Shown: in pieces, positions 9,041 to 19,400 of the stretch
How the letters are laid out: each line of letters opens with the position of its first letter
Numbering within the stretch: position 1 is the stretch's first letter
DNA from: Coemansia sp. RSA 487
Lineage: Eukaryota > Kickxellomycota > Kickxellomycetes > Kickxellales > Kickxellaceae
Assembly: GCA_027577595.1 (NCBI GenBank)
Contig: JANBRJ010000053.1
Coordinates: forward strand, 1 to 64,000
DNA length: 64,000 nt
Reading direction: 5' to 3'
Made by a program: the position numbers and the translations under genes
The notes under the pieces: generated by a model
What the model saw: only the letters and a program-made list of their open reading frames with translations
Told to the model about the DNA's origin: nothing
Database searches by the model: none

Positions 9041-10099
9041 ATGAACAATAATCACGATTTCGGGACGATACCTACATTCCATACAGTTGGGTTTAAAGTG
9101 TTCGCCATAGTTGTATACGTTCTTTCGGCAGCGGTGTCGCTCCTGATGTTCCTCTACGGGCTTTTGTTGATAAAGCTACAGCCTTCAATCTGGAACAACA
9201 AAATATCGCGTGTAATTATCGTTGCACAGATATTAAACTGTATGCGCTTTGTGATTCGGATAATTGCATCGTTTGTGTTGGTACATGTAGACTTTGGCTG
9301 CAGAGCACTAATATTCCTCAACAACGCATTGGCACTGCTGCCGGTTAACCTCTGTATATACTGTGTTCTTTACCTGCAGCTTGTGGTGATTCACAGAGTA
9401 TCGCCGCAAAAAAGATGGCCCCCGATTTTGCTAATGTCGGTCGGTATGGGAATATCGATAATTCCCACATTGGCTTTCTTTTACACTCCACCTAGCAACA
9501 TTGGAATCGAGAACTATTGCAAGATTCCGAGAATCATGGGCAAAAGATACTATGTATTTTTGGTCCTAACAATATCTATTTGGCAATATCTCTCCGGAAT
9601 TGTGGGCTTGGTCAGCGTAGTTATTATAGGGAGGCACATCCTGAGAACCAGAAAGGATTCGCGACGCGTACTAGCAGTATCAATGCATTCGTACTGCCCT
9701 TCGTATGATGTGGTGGAACAGAGCCGGTCAAAAATGCTCCACCGAACACTTTTGACAATTATTTGGTACCCGATTACACCGATACTGTCGCTTTGGCTCA
9801 ATACAATTATATTCTCAATATCTTACTACAAGCGCAGATCATACGCTGGGCTTGAATTCGTCAACGTTGTCCTCCTTGGAATGCAGTCTCTGCTTCTCGG
9901 TATTGCACTTCTTGTCAATCCAACCATCCTCGATGGATTTAGAAGGCAAATTAGAGGCCGGTTCAAAAGCCCTGAACAAAAGGTGTTAAGCCAGCCAGAA
10001 TGGCAGTCTATCAGTAACTTCGTACACGAGTTACCCCCGCTTACTTCCACTAGCACGGGTTTATCGGACGGACTCAGTGACAATGTTTCGGATTTTTGA
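9041..10099 (+). CDS. Seven-transmembrane GPCR-like protein, tandem copy 2
   Basis: 352 residues, colinear with the copies on either side over the whole length. Shared landmarks: 'GFKVFAIVVYVLSAAVSLLMF' (helix 1), 'GCRALIFLNNALALLPVNLC' (helix 3 with the outer Cys), 'NYCKIP' in the second outer loop (the partner Cys), 'SIWQYLSGIVGLVSVVIIG' (helix 5), 'IIWYPITPILSLWLN' (helix 6), and 'VNPTILDGF' after helix 7. The loop after helix 5 keeps a 'YDVVEQSRSKMLHRTLL' segment also seen in copy 3. The tail ends Ser/Asp rich (GLSDGLSDNVSDF). The frame is intact with no sign of decay. Function is not recognised; by architecture it is a plasma-membrane receptor candidate. Confidence 0.75.
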   Translation: MNNNHDFGTIPTFHTVGFKVFAIVVYVLSAAVSLLMFLYGLLLIKLQPSIWNNKISRVIIVAQILNCMRFVIRIIASFVLVHVDFGCRALIFLNNALALLPVNLCIYCVLYLQLVVIHRVSPQKRWPPILLMSVGMGISIIPTLAFFYTPPSNIGIENYCKIPRIMGKRYYVFLVLTISIWQYLSGIVGLVSVVIIGRHILRTRKDSRRVLAVSMHSYCPSYDVVEQSRSKMLHRTLLTIIWYPITPILSLWLNTIIFSISYYKRRSYAGLEFVNVVLLGMQSLLLGIALLVNPTILDGFRRQIRGRFKSPEQKVLSQPEWQSISNFVHELPPLTSTSTGLSDGLSDNVSDF

Positions 10100-10131
10100 C
10101 AATGGGTATATTTTGTATTTGGTCAGCTCTA

Positions 10132-11163
10132 CAGTGGGTAGCCAATGTTTATTCTGTTTAGCTTTTTTGTTAATGACCATCTTCGTGCGCTTAGGCATGC
10201 CTTCGATTAGTTTGTTGATATTTTTTGTTTTGATTCCGTTCCAGAGTTTGTGAAGAAGCGTTTCCTTGTCATCGTGTGTCGAGTATCCTGGCAATTCCCT
10301 GGAAAATATGTGCTTCAAAATTCCCCCACACATTTTCAATCGGGTTGAAGTCGGGAGAATTCGCTGGCCATGTTTGTTTTTTTAATACCTTACAGCTGGC
10401 GATATTTACAGGAAGGATTTGATGTGTGTATACGAGCATTGCCTTCTGCAAGTGCTGTGAGGTTGTTGATTTTCGTAGAAGACACCAGCTGATCCTTATA
10501 TGCTTCTTCCTTTGATACATCGCTAGTCACTGGCTTTTCTCTGAAAATAATAAAGCCAGTGTACCTGTTGTAAAAGATGCCACCCCACACGTTAAGAGAA
10601 CGACCACCTGGTTTGGTGGTATCAACCGCATTACATCTATCAAGTTTACTGTTTTAGATCGCTTTACAAGGGTTTCTGACTGACCAAGGCTAAGCTGGAA
10701 TGTGCTTTCACCAGTGAATATAAGACCCTTCTGCTGTTCGATGTCCCAATTGGCATGGTCTTTATTATCTCACATTCATCGGAATGCTTCATCAGGACTT
10801 GCACAGTTTGCATGAAGTCTAAATGTTCAGCTATTACACAAAGAGGGGGGACCTTAATCCCTCTTCTCGATAACCTGTTTTCCAATAGATAGTGAAGTCA
10901 TTATTTATATAGGTTGCAAGGACCTAGACAAGTGGCAAGAAAGCTACAAGAGTCGTTTTAAAAATGTTTCTCAAAAAACATTTGCTCCACATTATCCAAA
11001 AGGGAAAAATCGGCTTACCGCTGTATAAACTGATAATGCGGCTGATCTTTTCTTTTCCTTTTTGCAGAATATAATGTTTTTGCATTAAATCTGGACAAGT
11101 TCCTCGAAATTATGCACAGATATCAAATCGATACTCTTGCTCTGAATATTGGCCATATTACTA
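10132..11163 (-). mobile_element. Degenerate Tc1/mariner DNA transposon
   Basis: A decayed Tc1-like element lies on the minus strand. Recognisable transposase pieces in order are: an N-terminal helix-turn-helix remnant ('SRRGIKVP', about 10840-10885); 'DHANWDIEQQKGLIFTGES', which holds the first catalytic-region block with Gly where the usual Asp of 'xDES' would be (about 10700-10765); 'MWGGIFYNRYTG' (about 10555-10590); and 'WPANSPDFNPIENVWG', the hallmark 'SPDxNPIExxW' block (about 10325-10375). The pieces lie in different frames, so the transposase is dead. The left end begins CAGTGGGTAGCCAATGTTTA after a TA at 10130. The right end, read in reverse, begins TAGTAATATGGCCAATATT next to a TA at 11164. 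These look like diverged terminal inverted repeats with a TA target duplication. It sits between 7TM copies 2 and 3. Confidence 0.75.
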
Positions 11164-11403
11164 TATTTTACGATGCAAACTAGTAGTCCTTTGGCCTATC
11201 TCTTGGTTTATTCCTTTTTGTCTTTGCGAATGCTATTTTGTTTACTTTATTTCAACGGAAGATGTTTTAATTTTACAATAAAAGGGCGACTGTTAAAACG
11301 ACAACGCAAGCAGCTATAGCTAGCGATACTATGTGAAAAGAAGAGCATCGTATAAAAGGAGCACAAGAGCAAAGCAAGTATAGCTACTTGCTTTTATATT
11401 TAG

Positions 11404-12474
11404 ATGGCAGAACAGGGCGCAACTCATGGACCGCTGCCAACGATACCAGAAATCGGGTACGAGTATTTTGCCATAGTCATATACATCTTGTCGTCGGTGA
11501 TCTCACTAGCAGTTTTCGTATATGGAATGCTGATCATAATAGCAGAGCCTTCTGTTTGGCATAGCATCATAGTCCAAGTGCTTATGGTGGCGCAGATCAC
11601 CAACTGCATACGGTTTATAATACGGCTGATAGCGTCATTTGTGGCTATAAATTCAAATTTTGGATGTCGGGTGATTTTGTTTCTTAACAACGCGTTGACG
11701 CTACTACCAGTCAATTTATGTGTCTTCTGTGTGGCGTACCTGCAAATCGTCGTGATTCACAAAGTACCATTATACAAGAAATGGCCGCGCATCATTCTCA
11801 TGGCGTTTGCAGTGCTTACAGCGATTGTTCCAGCGGGGTCGTACCTGGTTATACCAACGCACGACCTTGGCATCGAATCGTTCTGCCATCTTCCGATTGT
11901 CTACACACTTGAGCAATACACGTACAATATGCTGACGATCGCGCTTTGGCAATATCTTTCTGGGGTGGTCGGAGTGGTAAGCGTTACTATAATTGGAATT
12001 CACATTCTGTGGACGCGAAGAAGAGCGCAGCACGTACTAGCAAGGTCAATTTACTCGTCCGGCTATTCGCGGGATGTGGTGGAGCAGAGCAGGTCCAACA
12101 TTCTCCACAGCACCATGCTAAATATCATATGGTATCCGATCACACCGATCATCTCGCTTTGGTTAAACATTATACTGATCTCGGTGGCCTACTACAAGCA
12201 AAGGACATATATGGCAGCCGAGTTTATCAATGTGGCCTTGCTTGGGCTGCAATCGGTATTTCTGGGGGTTGCGCTTATCTTGAACCCGAATATCCGCGAG
12301 GCGTTCAACAAGAATGCCAAAGTCAAGTGGAGATATTCTCGAGAGCGAAAAACAAGCAGAGCGAGAGGACCAGACGATGCGCACACCCAGCAAGAGCCCC
12401 CACGGCCAGAGATTTTGAGCACAGGTTCGCTGGACGGAACCGATAGTACTCTATCTGCTCTTGACAACGTTTAG
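11404..12474 (+). CDS. Seven-transmembrane GPCR-like protein, tandem copy 3
   Basis: 356 residues, same plan as the two upstream paralogues: 'GYEYFAIVIYILSSVISLAVF' region (helix 1), 'GCRVILFLNNALTLLPVNLC' (helix 3 with the outer Cys), 'SFCHLP' (second outer-loop Cys), 'ALWQYLSGVVGVVSVTIIG' (helix 5), 'SRDVVEQSRSNILHSTML' (inner loop), 'IIWYPITPIISLWLNII' (helix 6) and 'LNPNIREAF' after helix 7. The cytoplasmic tail is strongly basic (KNAKVKWRYSRERKTSRARG), then Ser/Thr/Asp rich (LSTGSLDGTDSTLSALDNV). A tail of that kind fits kinase or arrestin-type control, but that is inference. The gene is intact and lies just downstream of the Tc1/mariner remnant. Confidence 0.75.
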   Translation: MAEQGATHGPLPTIPEIGYEYFAIVIYILSSVISLAVFVYGMLIIIAEPSVWHSIIVQVLMVAQITNCIRFIIRLIASFVAINSNFGCRVILFLNNALTLLPVNLCVFCVAYLQIVVIHKVPLYKKWPRIILMAFAVLTAIVPAGSYLVIPTHDLGIESFCHLPIVYTLEQYTYNMLTIALWQYLSGVVGVVSVTIIGIHILWTRRRAQHVLARSIYSSGYSRDVVEQSRSNILHSTMLNIIWYPITPIISLWLNIILISVAYYKQRTYMAAEFINVALLGLQSVFLGVALILNPNIREAFNKNAKVKWRYSRERKTSRARGPDDAHTQQEPPRPEILSTGSLDGTDSTLSALDNV

Positions 12475-12923
12475 CTGCTGGGCGGCTACTTGGACTTGTC
12501 ACAGCAACCCAGAGATAAAAATATAAAGTCATGTCGAGCAAAGGTGTGGTTGCTGCGGGACACTGGTATGTCTGGAGAGTCTTGTGGAGCGTGCTCGTCG
12601 TCAGGCGAGCTTATACAACAGCAGCTGTAGAGCGTGACTGGCATAAGACAAAAGGAAGGGGCAGTTGTGGAGCATTTGCGTTGGCACAAGCGAAGGGAAT
12701 GGAGGCAGACAAGCGAAAAAGCGAAAAAAAAGCATTCAGCAGAGATTCTCCATCACAAGCCATTAAAAGTACTGTTCCTTTCAGCGATGCTGTACAGCTG
12801 TAGGCTTCTTTTCTTCTTGATTATTTATTATTTGCTGTTATTTCTCAATTCAACTTTTTTTTTTCCACATTTCTTCTTCCTCCTCCAGTTCTAACCACAC
12901 ACCCTTTTGACGTGCTCCTGCAA
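12475..12923. other. Intergenic upstream of the CBS/PB1 gene
   Basis: About 450 bases holding the 3' UTR of 7TM copy 3 and the promoter/leader of the next gene. A pyrimidine-rich run (about 12800-12890) precedes the start codon. No coding frame here looks real. Confidence 0.4.
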
Positions 12924-15510
12924 ATGATGAGCTCAACGCAAAACCAAGCACCCAACTCGGAGCAGGCAAGAAAGCGGCAGACCCGCAGAGACGAGGTAAG
13001 TGAAGGAGGTTCAAACCAAAGAGTGCTGCGTTTCTTGAGAAACATGAAAAGAGGGGTCTTGGTCTTGCATTTGTTTGCTTCGTCCATAGATGAAAGTACC
13101 ATGTGGAGAGAAGGAACTTTGAAGCAACAACAGGCAACGGAGATGGGAGGGGGTGGGTAGGCTGGGATTGGATTGCCTGCCTGAGCAACGTGTCTCTTTC
13201 TTGTCTCCTGTTTCCCCCACCCTTTTCCCATGCTTTCTTGGACCAACAGCTAGCTAGCATTTGCTCTTTTTTGATGGCTGGTTGACCAAACACAGCAAAG
13301 CAAGGCAGCAGATAGGATATGCGTGAGCTGTTTGGTGGATAATTCTTCCCATTTCCTTTGCGCCTCTTCCCTTTCTGTATGTTTTCTTTTTCTATTTCTC
13401 CTTTGTTTACAATTGCTGTATCAAATCATAAACATATTACTACTGCTGTCAGGTCTTTTCTTCCCTATTAAGTATCAAGTAGTTTATCCGTAAAAAGGCC
13501 GAGGCCGACCTGAACAAAAAGATGCACCAGAACAGACACAAGGGCAGCGCCGACGCTGCACAGACCGCATCAGGCACTGGATCCAACCCCGGACGCAAGC
13601 GCGGGCCAAGCGTTGCAGCAGGCACTGTGGCGGCCCTCCGCCCGGCAGCGGCGCTTACCGTGCGTGACGGCATCTCGATCACCGAAGCAGCGCAGCTGAT
13701 GGCGGCCAAGCGTGCAGACAGCGTTCTTGTTGTGGACGATGACGAGCGCTTGGCAGGCATATTTACAGCCAAGGATGTTGCCTTCAGGGTTGTTGCCGAA
13801 GGACTGGATGCCAGATCAACCCACGTGCGCGATATCGCTACACGCGACCCGTTGTGTGTGACTAGCGACACGCCAGCCACCGATGCGCTCAACACGATGG
13901 TGGCGCGCGGGTTCCGGCACCTTCCGGTGTGTAACGAGGAAGGAGACGTGGTCGGGCTCCTGGATGTCATCCGCTGCATGTACGAGGCGCTGGACAGGAT
14001 GGAGCGTGCACACCAGTCGTCCAAGGCTCTGTATGCAGCCATCGAGGGCGTCGAGAAGGAATGGAGCGTGCACTCGACGCAGATGGTGAACTTTGTCAGC
14101 CAGCTGCGCGAGCGCATGAGCTTCCCCGACATGACAACGGTGCTGGACGGTACCGATCCAGTGATGGTCGGGCCAAAGACGCCGGTGATGGAGATTGCGC
14201 GCCAGATGCGTGCCGGGCGTGTGACCTCCAGCCTGGTTGTCGACGAGGACACTGGGAACATTGCTGGCATCTTCACTAGCAAGGACATTGTGCTGCGCGT
14301 CATCGCGGCGGGACTTGATCCGCGGACATGCAGCGTTGTGCGTGTGATGACGCCGCACCCAGACACAGTGGTGCCGTCGACGTCGCTCATCGACGCGTTG
14401 AAGCGCATGTACGAGAAGCACTACCTCAACCTCCCAGTTGTTGACGACAGCGGCGAGATCCTGGGCGTTGTGGACGTGCTGCGGCTGTGCTACGCAACGC
14501 TGGAGCAGATGAAGTCGATCCAGGGTGCCAACGCAGAGGATATGAACGCAATCGGCGGCCCCATGTGGTCGCGGTTCTTTGGAAACAACCTGCCGGTCGA
14601 GCTGGGCGGACCCGGGTCTTCGGTTAGCGACACCGTGCACCAGTCGCAGGGCGACGCGTACAGCCAGCCACCGCCGTCGTTTGTCGATGGCACGGCGCGG
14701 CTTGCATCCGAAGTGTATCCGAACGAGTCGGCATCAATGATCGAGGATATCCACTCTGCAGTAAACTCGCGAGTTGGCGAGCAAGAGGCATACGAATACG
14801 GCTACGCTGACCCCAGCGCAGCTGCAGTGGCGGCGGCAGCGGCACAGTACACGGCCTACAACAACCACCAGATGATGATGCAGCAGCAGCAGCAGCCGCA
14901 AATGATGCCGATGCCGCACCACTTTAACGCAGCCGGACAGCAGGCGTTCTCGAACCTAGGCAGCCAAACAATGTTTAGCCAGCAAGGGATGCCCGTGGCA
15001 ACGACGTCGGCTACGGGATCCGGGTCGATGCACCAATCGCAGACGCGGCTCGGGGCGGTTCCCGAGGGCCACTTTTCGTTCAAGCTGAAGACACCGTCCG
15101 GCAAGATCCACCGATTCACAGCTCCGGCCAGCGACCTGGAGAGCGTGCGCATTGCGTGCGTGAAGAAGCTGCTGTCGGAGGGCGTGCGCGAGGCGCAGGC
15201 GATCATCGACGAGTCGGGGCTTGCGTATGTGGACGACGAGGGCGACTTTGTGCACGTCACAGGTGCCGCCGACTTGGCCGACGCTATTGACCTTGCTACG
15301 CGCGAAGGAAAGGACCGCGTCATGCTGCAGGTCAACCCTAGGGCTCTCGTATACCTCAAGGACAAGGAGAAGGATGCTGCTGCAAACGGTGTTTTGGAGC
15401 TGGGGCCTTTGGGGATTCCTGAAAAGTACTTGGTGCCCACGGCTGTTGGCGGAGGCTTTGTCGCAGCACTCCTGTGCGTCTTGCTGGCTGTCAAGCTCTC
15501 CAAGAACTAG
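12924..15510 (+). CDS. CBS- and PB1-domain protein with C-terminal membrane anchor (Mug70-like)
   Basis: Two exons are proposed: 12924-12995 and 13483-15510, with intron 12996-13482 (487 nt, donor GTAAGT after GAG, acceptor TAG). Splicing gives 'RQTRRDE|FIRKKAEADLNKK', which resembles the conserved basic N-terminus of fungal CBS/PB1 proteins, and a 699-residue product. Without the intron the N-terminus is cut off by an in-frame TAG at 13480-13482. Four CBS motifs form two Bateman modules (about 85-135, 145-195, 250-305, 312-370). After a Gln/Pro-rich linker with a short poly-Gln (about 490) comes a PB1 domain (about 554-644; 'HFSFKLKTPSGKIHRFTAP'). A hydrophobic segment at 673-695 followed by KLSKN predicts a tail anchor. 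CBS pairs usually sense adenine nucleotides and PB1 mediates heterodimers; the specific role here is unknown. Base composition is GC-richer than the neighbours. Confidence 0.85.
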
Positions 15511-15674
15511 TAGCTCCTGTGCTCAATATTTATTTTCCCACCTTGTGCCTTGAACAGATGCTTTATTTGATATCAGACCATGACAAAATACAAAAGAATG
15601 GATACTGCAACTTTTTGTTTAGAAAAAGGTAGAAAAAAACAATATGGAGTTTAGTACAAGTCATTTAAAGTATG

Positions 15675-15938
15675 CTACAGGCGACGAGCCCTCCGAATAT
15701 CGTTTCTACGGACTATCTGCTGGCACGAGCAGCAGAGGAAGAATCCAGCGTACACGGCGGCTGCAACAAAGCACGCATGCCCAACCTCCTTCGGGTGCAT
15801 GGGGTCTTCAGTAGAGCCTGTCAGCTCTTCGACCTCGGCGTTGAACAGGAAGCCCAGAATTATAAGGAAAACTATGCCAAAGACCGAGAGAATTTGGCAG
15901 CACATTGCGCAGCCGGGTGACACAAAAGCTAACTGCAT
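15675..15938 (-). CDS. V-ATPase subunit f / RNase kappa-like small membrane protein
   Basis: 87 residues with two hydrophobic helices ('ILSVFGIVFLIILGFLF' and 'GHACFVAAAVYAGFFLCC') separated by a polar loop, and a basic C-terminus. The pattern 'CC..LS.FGI..LI.LG..FN' in helix 1, a 'CF.AA..Y' in helix 2 and a closing 'Q...R' match the RNase kappa (RNASEK) family, whose yeast relative (YPR170W-B, 85 aa) is subunit f of the V-ATPase Vo sector. Expected location is vacuolar or endosomal membrane. The length agrees with the family. The gene is an easily missed short ORF, convergent with the CBS/PB1 gene. Confidence 0.72.
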   Translation of the reverse strand: MQLAFVSPGCAMCCQILSVFGIVFLIILGFLFNAEVEELTGSTEDPMHPKEVGHACFVAAAVYAGFFLCCSCQQIVRRNDIRRARRL

Positions 15939-16407
15939 TGTCCTGGTAATTTAAAGATATAGATGTGCAAAAACAAAAAGTATAAAGATGAAGGAAGGGT
16001 GAAAAGAGGAAATGCTGTGGTTAAAGATTGTGGACCTGGAATGACAAAAGGGCTTGCAAAGAAAAAAAAACAGGGGACAAGAGAAGCTTTGAGTTTTCAC
16101 ACACAAACGCTTTAAGCATAATCTTTTGTCTTTGGGGTCTCTGAGAACAGGTAAATTTTTGAATAGTGCATAGCATAGCTTGCATTTTTTTTTTTTGAAA
16201 ACGCGTATGATTTCTGTTTTACTTTTCTTTTTTGCTTTTTAAAGTTGTTTATTTTCAAACAGAGACGGCAATTTTTATTTTATTGACTACTTTTATTTTT
16301 GTCTCTCTCTCTCTCTCTCTTACAAGCAGCTTGGAGTAAATACGGACCCGACCAAAATCAGCCTATTCAGCAAAGAGCAAAATACACGGAGCAAAAGGCC
16401 GAGCGAA
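15939..16407. repeat. Intergenic with (CT)n tract
   Basis: About 470 bases forming a divergent promoter between the V-ATPase f-like and nucleoporin genes. It is rich in poly-T and poly-A runs and carries a (CT)9-10 microsatellite at about 16302-16321. No coding frame. Confidence 0.5.
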
Positions 16408-19400
16408 ATGGAGACCAGCAACGCAGCACCCATAGGAGGAGGAGCCTCGCTTTCACGGCGATACGCGCCATACAGCTTACACAGACGCAGGCGACGGATA
16501 GAGCGGGCTCCGTCGTACAGTGACGACATCATCAGCATCTGCGAACAACTCAGTCGTCCATTGTTTGGGCGTGCGTTCATGAATCCGGCAGACGACGCGT
16601 TCTCGGTGCCGTGGAGAACAGTTAGTCGCGAGACATCAGAGCTTCGGGAGCAGTTCTACATAGAGCAGCAACAGCGGCAGCAGCAGAAGAAGAAGAACGA
16701 GGAAGAGGAAAAGCAAAAGGAGAAGGATGTAGAAAACAAGGCGTATGAGTCGGTGTTTGACACTGCGCGAGTGATAGCTGAACGCCGTGCTAGTGCCAAC
16801 CCTCATATTCCCGCTAAGGAAGAAGAAAAGGAAGAGGCGGAGCAGCGCGCTTCAGATGTAGATGACGCGAAGGCGAGTGCTGTGCAAGAGGATAATGATG
16901 AGGATGAAGATGAGGACGCCGATTATAGCCCCGATGCCGAAGCGCAGGATGATGAGGAAGAGGATATCCTGCTGACCGAAATCGAGCCTATTGACGAGAC
17001 TGAGGAGGTTATTGATGGCGCGCCGAACTCTGACACCGACAATGTGCCGCTAGTGCCCGCTGCTGCAATAGCTGAAGCCGGCGGTGCGCAGAGCACTAGA
17101 AGCCAGTCCATCGAGGTTAGCGAGGCGGCATCTTCGAGCGAAGAAACCGAGGAAATAGAGGAGGACGTTGCGGTTAGCGAAGAGCAATCGGTCGTATCTG
17201 GCGATGAAGAGGAAATAGAGGAGGCTGAGGCTGAAGTGGAGGTAGAAGACGAGGAAATAGAAGAGGAGAAGGAGGGGGAAGATGAAAAATCTGTTCCGGA
17301 GATCAGCATCCAAGTGGTACACGAGGAAGAGGAAGAGGAAGGTGAAGAAGGTGGAGTCACGTCGGACGAGGCTGATGTCGACTCGGATCAGGCGACGGAG
17401 GAGATTGGATCGATGGGATCTGTCGGCGAGTACAGCGATGAAAACGACGCACAACGCAGCGCAACTCAAGAGCAAACACATCCGGAGCCAAGGCCAGAGT
17501 CCTCGCGCACTCACAGCTGGTGGTCGCTTAGCAGCCCTCGTATCCTGCGTGGGCTTCTTGCATCAAAACAAGCGCCCGAGGAGAGTGCAATCACCGACGA
17601 GAACACTGAACCATCTCCTGCCCCTCCAGCCTACGCTCAACCCCAGTTCCAAACCCAGACCCTGAGGCGCCTTCCTCTGACGAGCACAGTGCCGCAGACA
17701 CCTCTGCCATACGCCCCAGCTTCGTTCATTGACGTGTCGGATGGCTCATACGCTACAGATGCCAGCGCTAAGCGATCGGTGCGTGCGAAGGAATGGCCTG
17801 GGTTGCGGCACAGCGGATCGTTGATTCCCAGCCGCCGCTCATCGGTAATGGCTACGCCCAGACAGGCGCAAACACCGCGAGTCACAGCAGCCTCCCTTGG
17901 GCTGGAGGCACGTCGCAGCGTTGCTCGTGGCCACGCAAATCATCCAAGGAAGCGCACCTGCCTGTACTACGGGGCTGGCTACGGCTCGCAGAGCACGCCG
18001 TACTCATCGACCATCACCGTTGTACGCAGCACACCGTCTGCAGCTGCGGCTCAGGACGAAGCAGCAGCCTCTTCCGGAAAAGGAGCGGCGGGCGGAATTA
18101 GCAAGAGCAGCATCACGGCACAGAAGATTCTGGATATCATTGGCGAAGTTCCGCCAGGTCGAACACAGGTCACGGATACAAATGCGTTTGTCAACCCCTA
18201 CGAGCTGCGCAGCCCCTACGCAGTGCGCATGCGTCCAGCAACACCGCAGCGTCGCAGAGAGCTGGTCCCGGTGAGTTTGCGTTTGTCGCGCACACCGGCC
18301 GCCCCAGCGAAAACCATCACGCCATCAGCAAAAGCCGCGGCGAAGGGCTCGGTCCTCGAGTCGATTGCATCCGCCGCGCCGCCGGCTATCCAGGCCAAGC
18401 TCTCGGCTACACCAACCGCAAAACAACCAGCATCTCTTCTTCCAAAGCAGGCCCCTGCTACTTCGCATGGCGATGCGGCCAAGCAGGCAGCGCTTGGTGT
18501 AGCGGACACCCGTCTTCCTGCGTTTACGTTCGCTCTATCCAAAGAGTCTGCATCGCCTCCCACCGGTACTGCTATTGGCGCTATGGCTGCAGAGCCAACG
18601 CACTTGCCATCGTTTGGTTTTGATCTGGCTCGCAAGTCCCAGCCGACCTTCGCCCCAGCACCTACCAGAAGCCAAAGCACCAGCACCTGGTCGCAGAACA
18701 TTTTTGCTTCAGCGGCGCCCAAGAGCGGCGAATGGACTTGTGATACGTGTGACCTAAAGAACCCCGATTCAGCGGCAAAGTGTACTGTGTGCGATGCTGC
18801 TAAATCAGCGCCAAAGGCTGTTGCTACTGCGGCTCCTGTAAAAAACAGCTGGGCACAGAGTGTTCTTTCTTCTGTGTCATCCAAGAGCGACGAATGGACG
18901 TGTGATACGTGTGAGCTAAAGAACCCTGAGTCCGCTCCCAAATGCACAGTTTGCGATGCTGCTAAACCAGCGCCAAAGTCCATTGCTGCTCCTGCTGCTC
19001 CTGCTCCTGTAAAGAGTACCTGGTCGCAGAACGTCTTTGCTTCGGCAGCACCCAAGGGCGGCGAATGGACTTGCGACACTTGCGAGTTAAAGAACCCCGA
19101 TTCAGCAGCAAAGTGCACAGTCTGCGATGCGCAGCGGCCAGGCGCGACGGCGAGCACATCTGCAACCATGTCGACTCCAGCAAGCAGCTGGTCGTCCAGC
19201 CTACTTGCTGCAGCCGCGCCAAAGAATGACGAGTGGACGTGCGATACATGTGAGCTGAAGAACCCAGGCTTTTCGTCAAAGTGCACTGCGTGCGATACGC
19301 CAAAGCCTGCGTCAAACGAGCGCGGCGCTTCTCAGCCCACTTCTGGAGCGGCCAAACGCAAGGCCAGCACGCTCACGCCCTTCGAGCTTCCGTCGTTTGA

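Noticed and set aside
13003-13030. GGTTCAAACC resembling a tRNA B box
   Set aside because: No matching A box or cloverleaf nearby; it lies in the CBS/PB1 intron.
13449-14408. Long minus-strand open frame inside the CBS/PB1 gene
   Set aside because: Antisense shadow of a GC-rich coding region; composition is Ser/Arg/Thr biased and no motif is present.
18216-19286. 1.07-kb minus-strand open frame opposite the zinc fingers
   Set aside because: Its repeats mirror the zinc-finger repeats of the sense gene; it is an antisense artefact.
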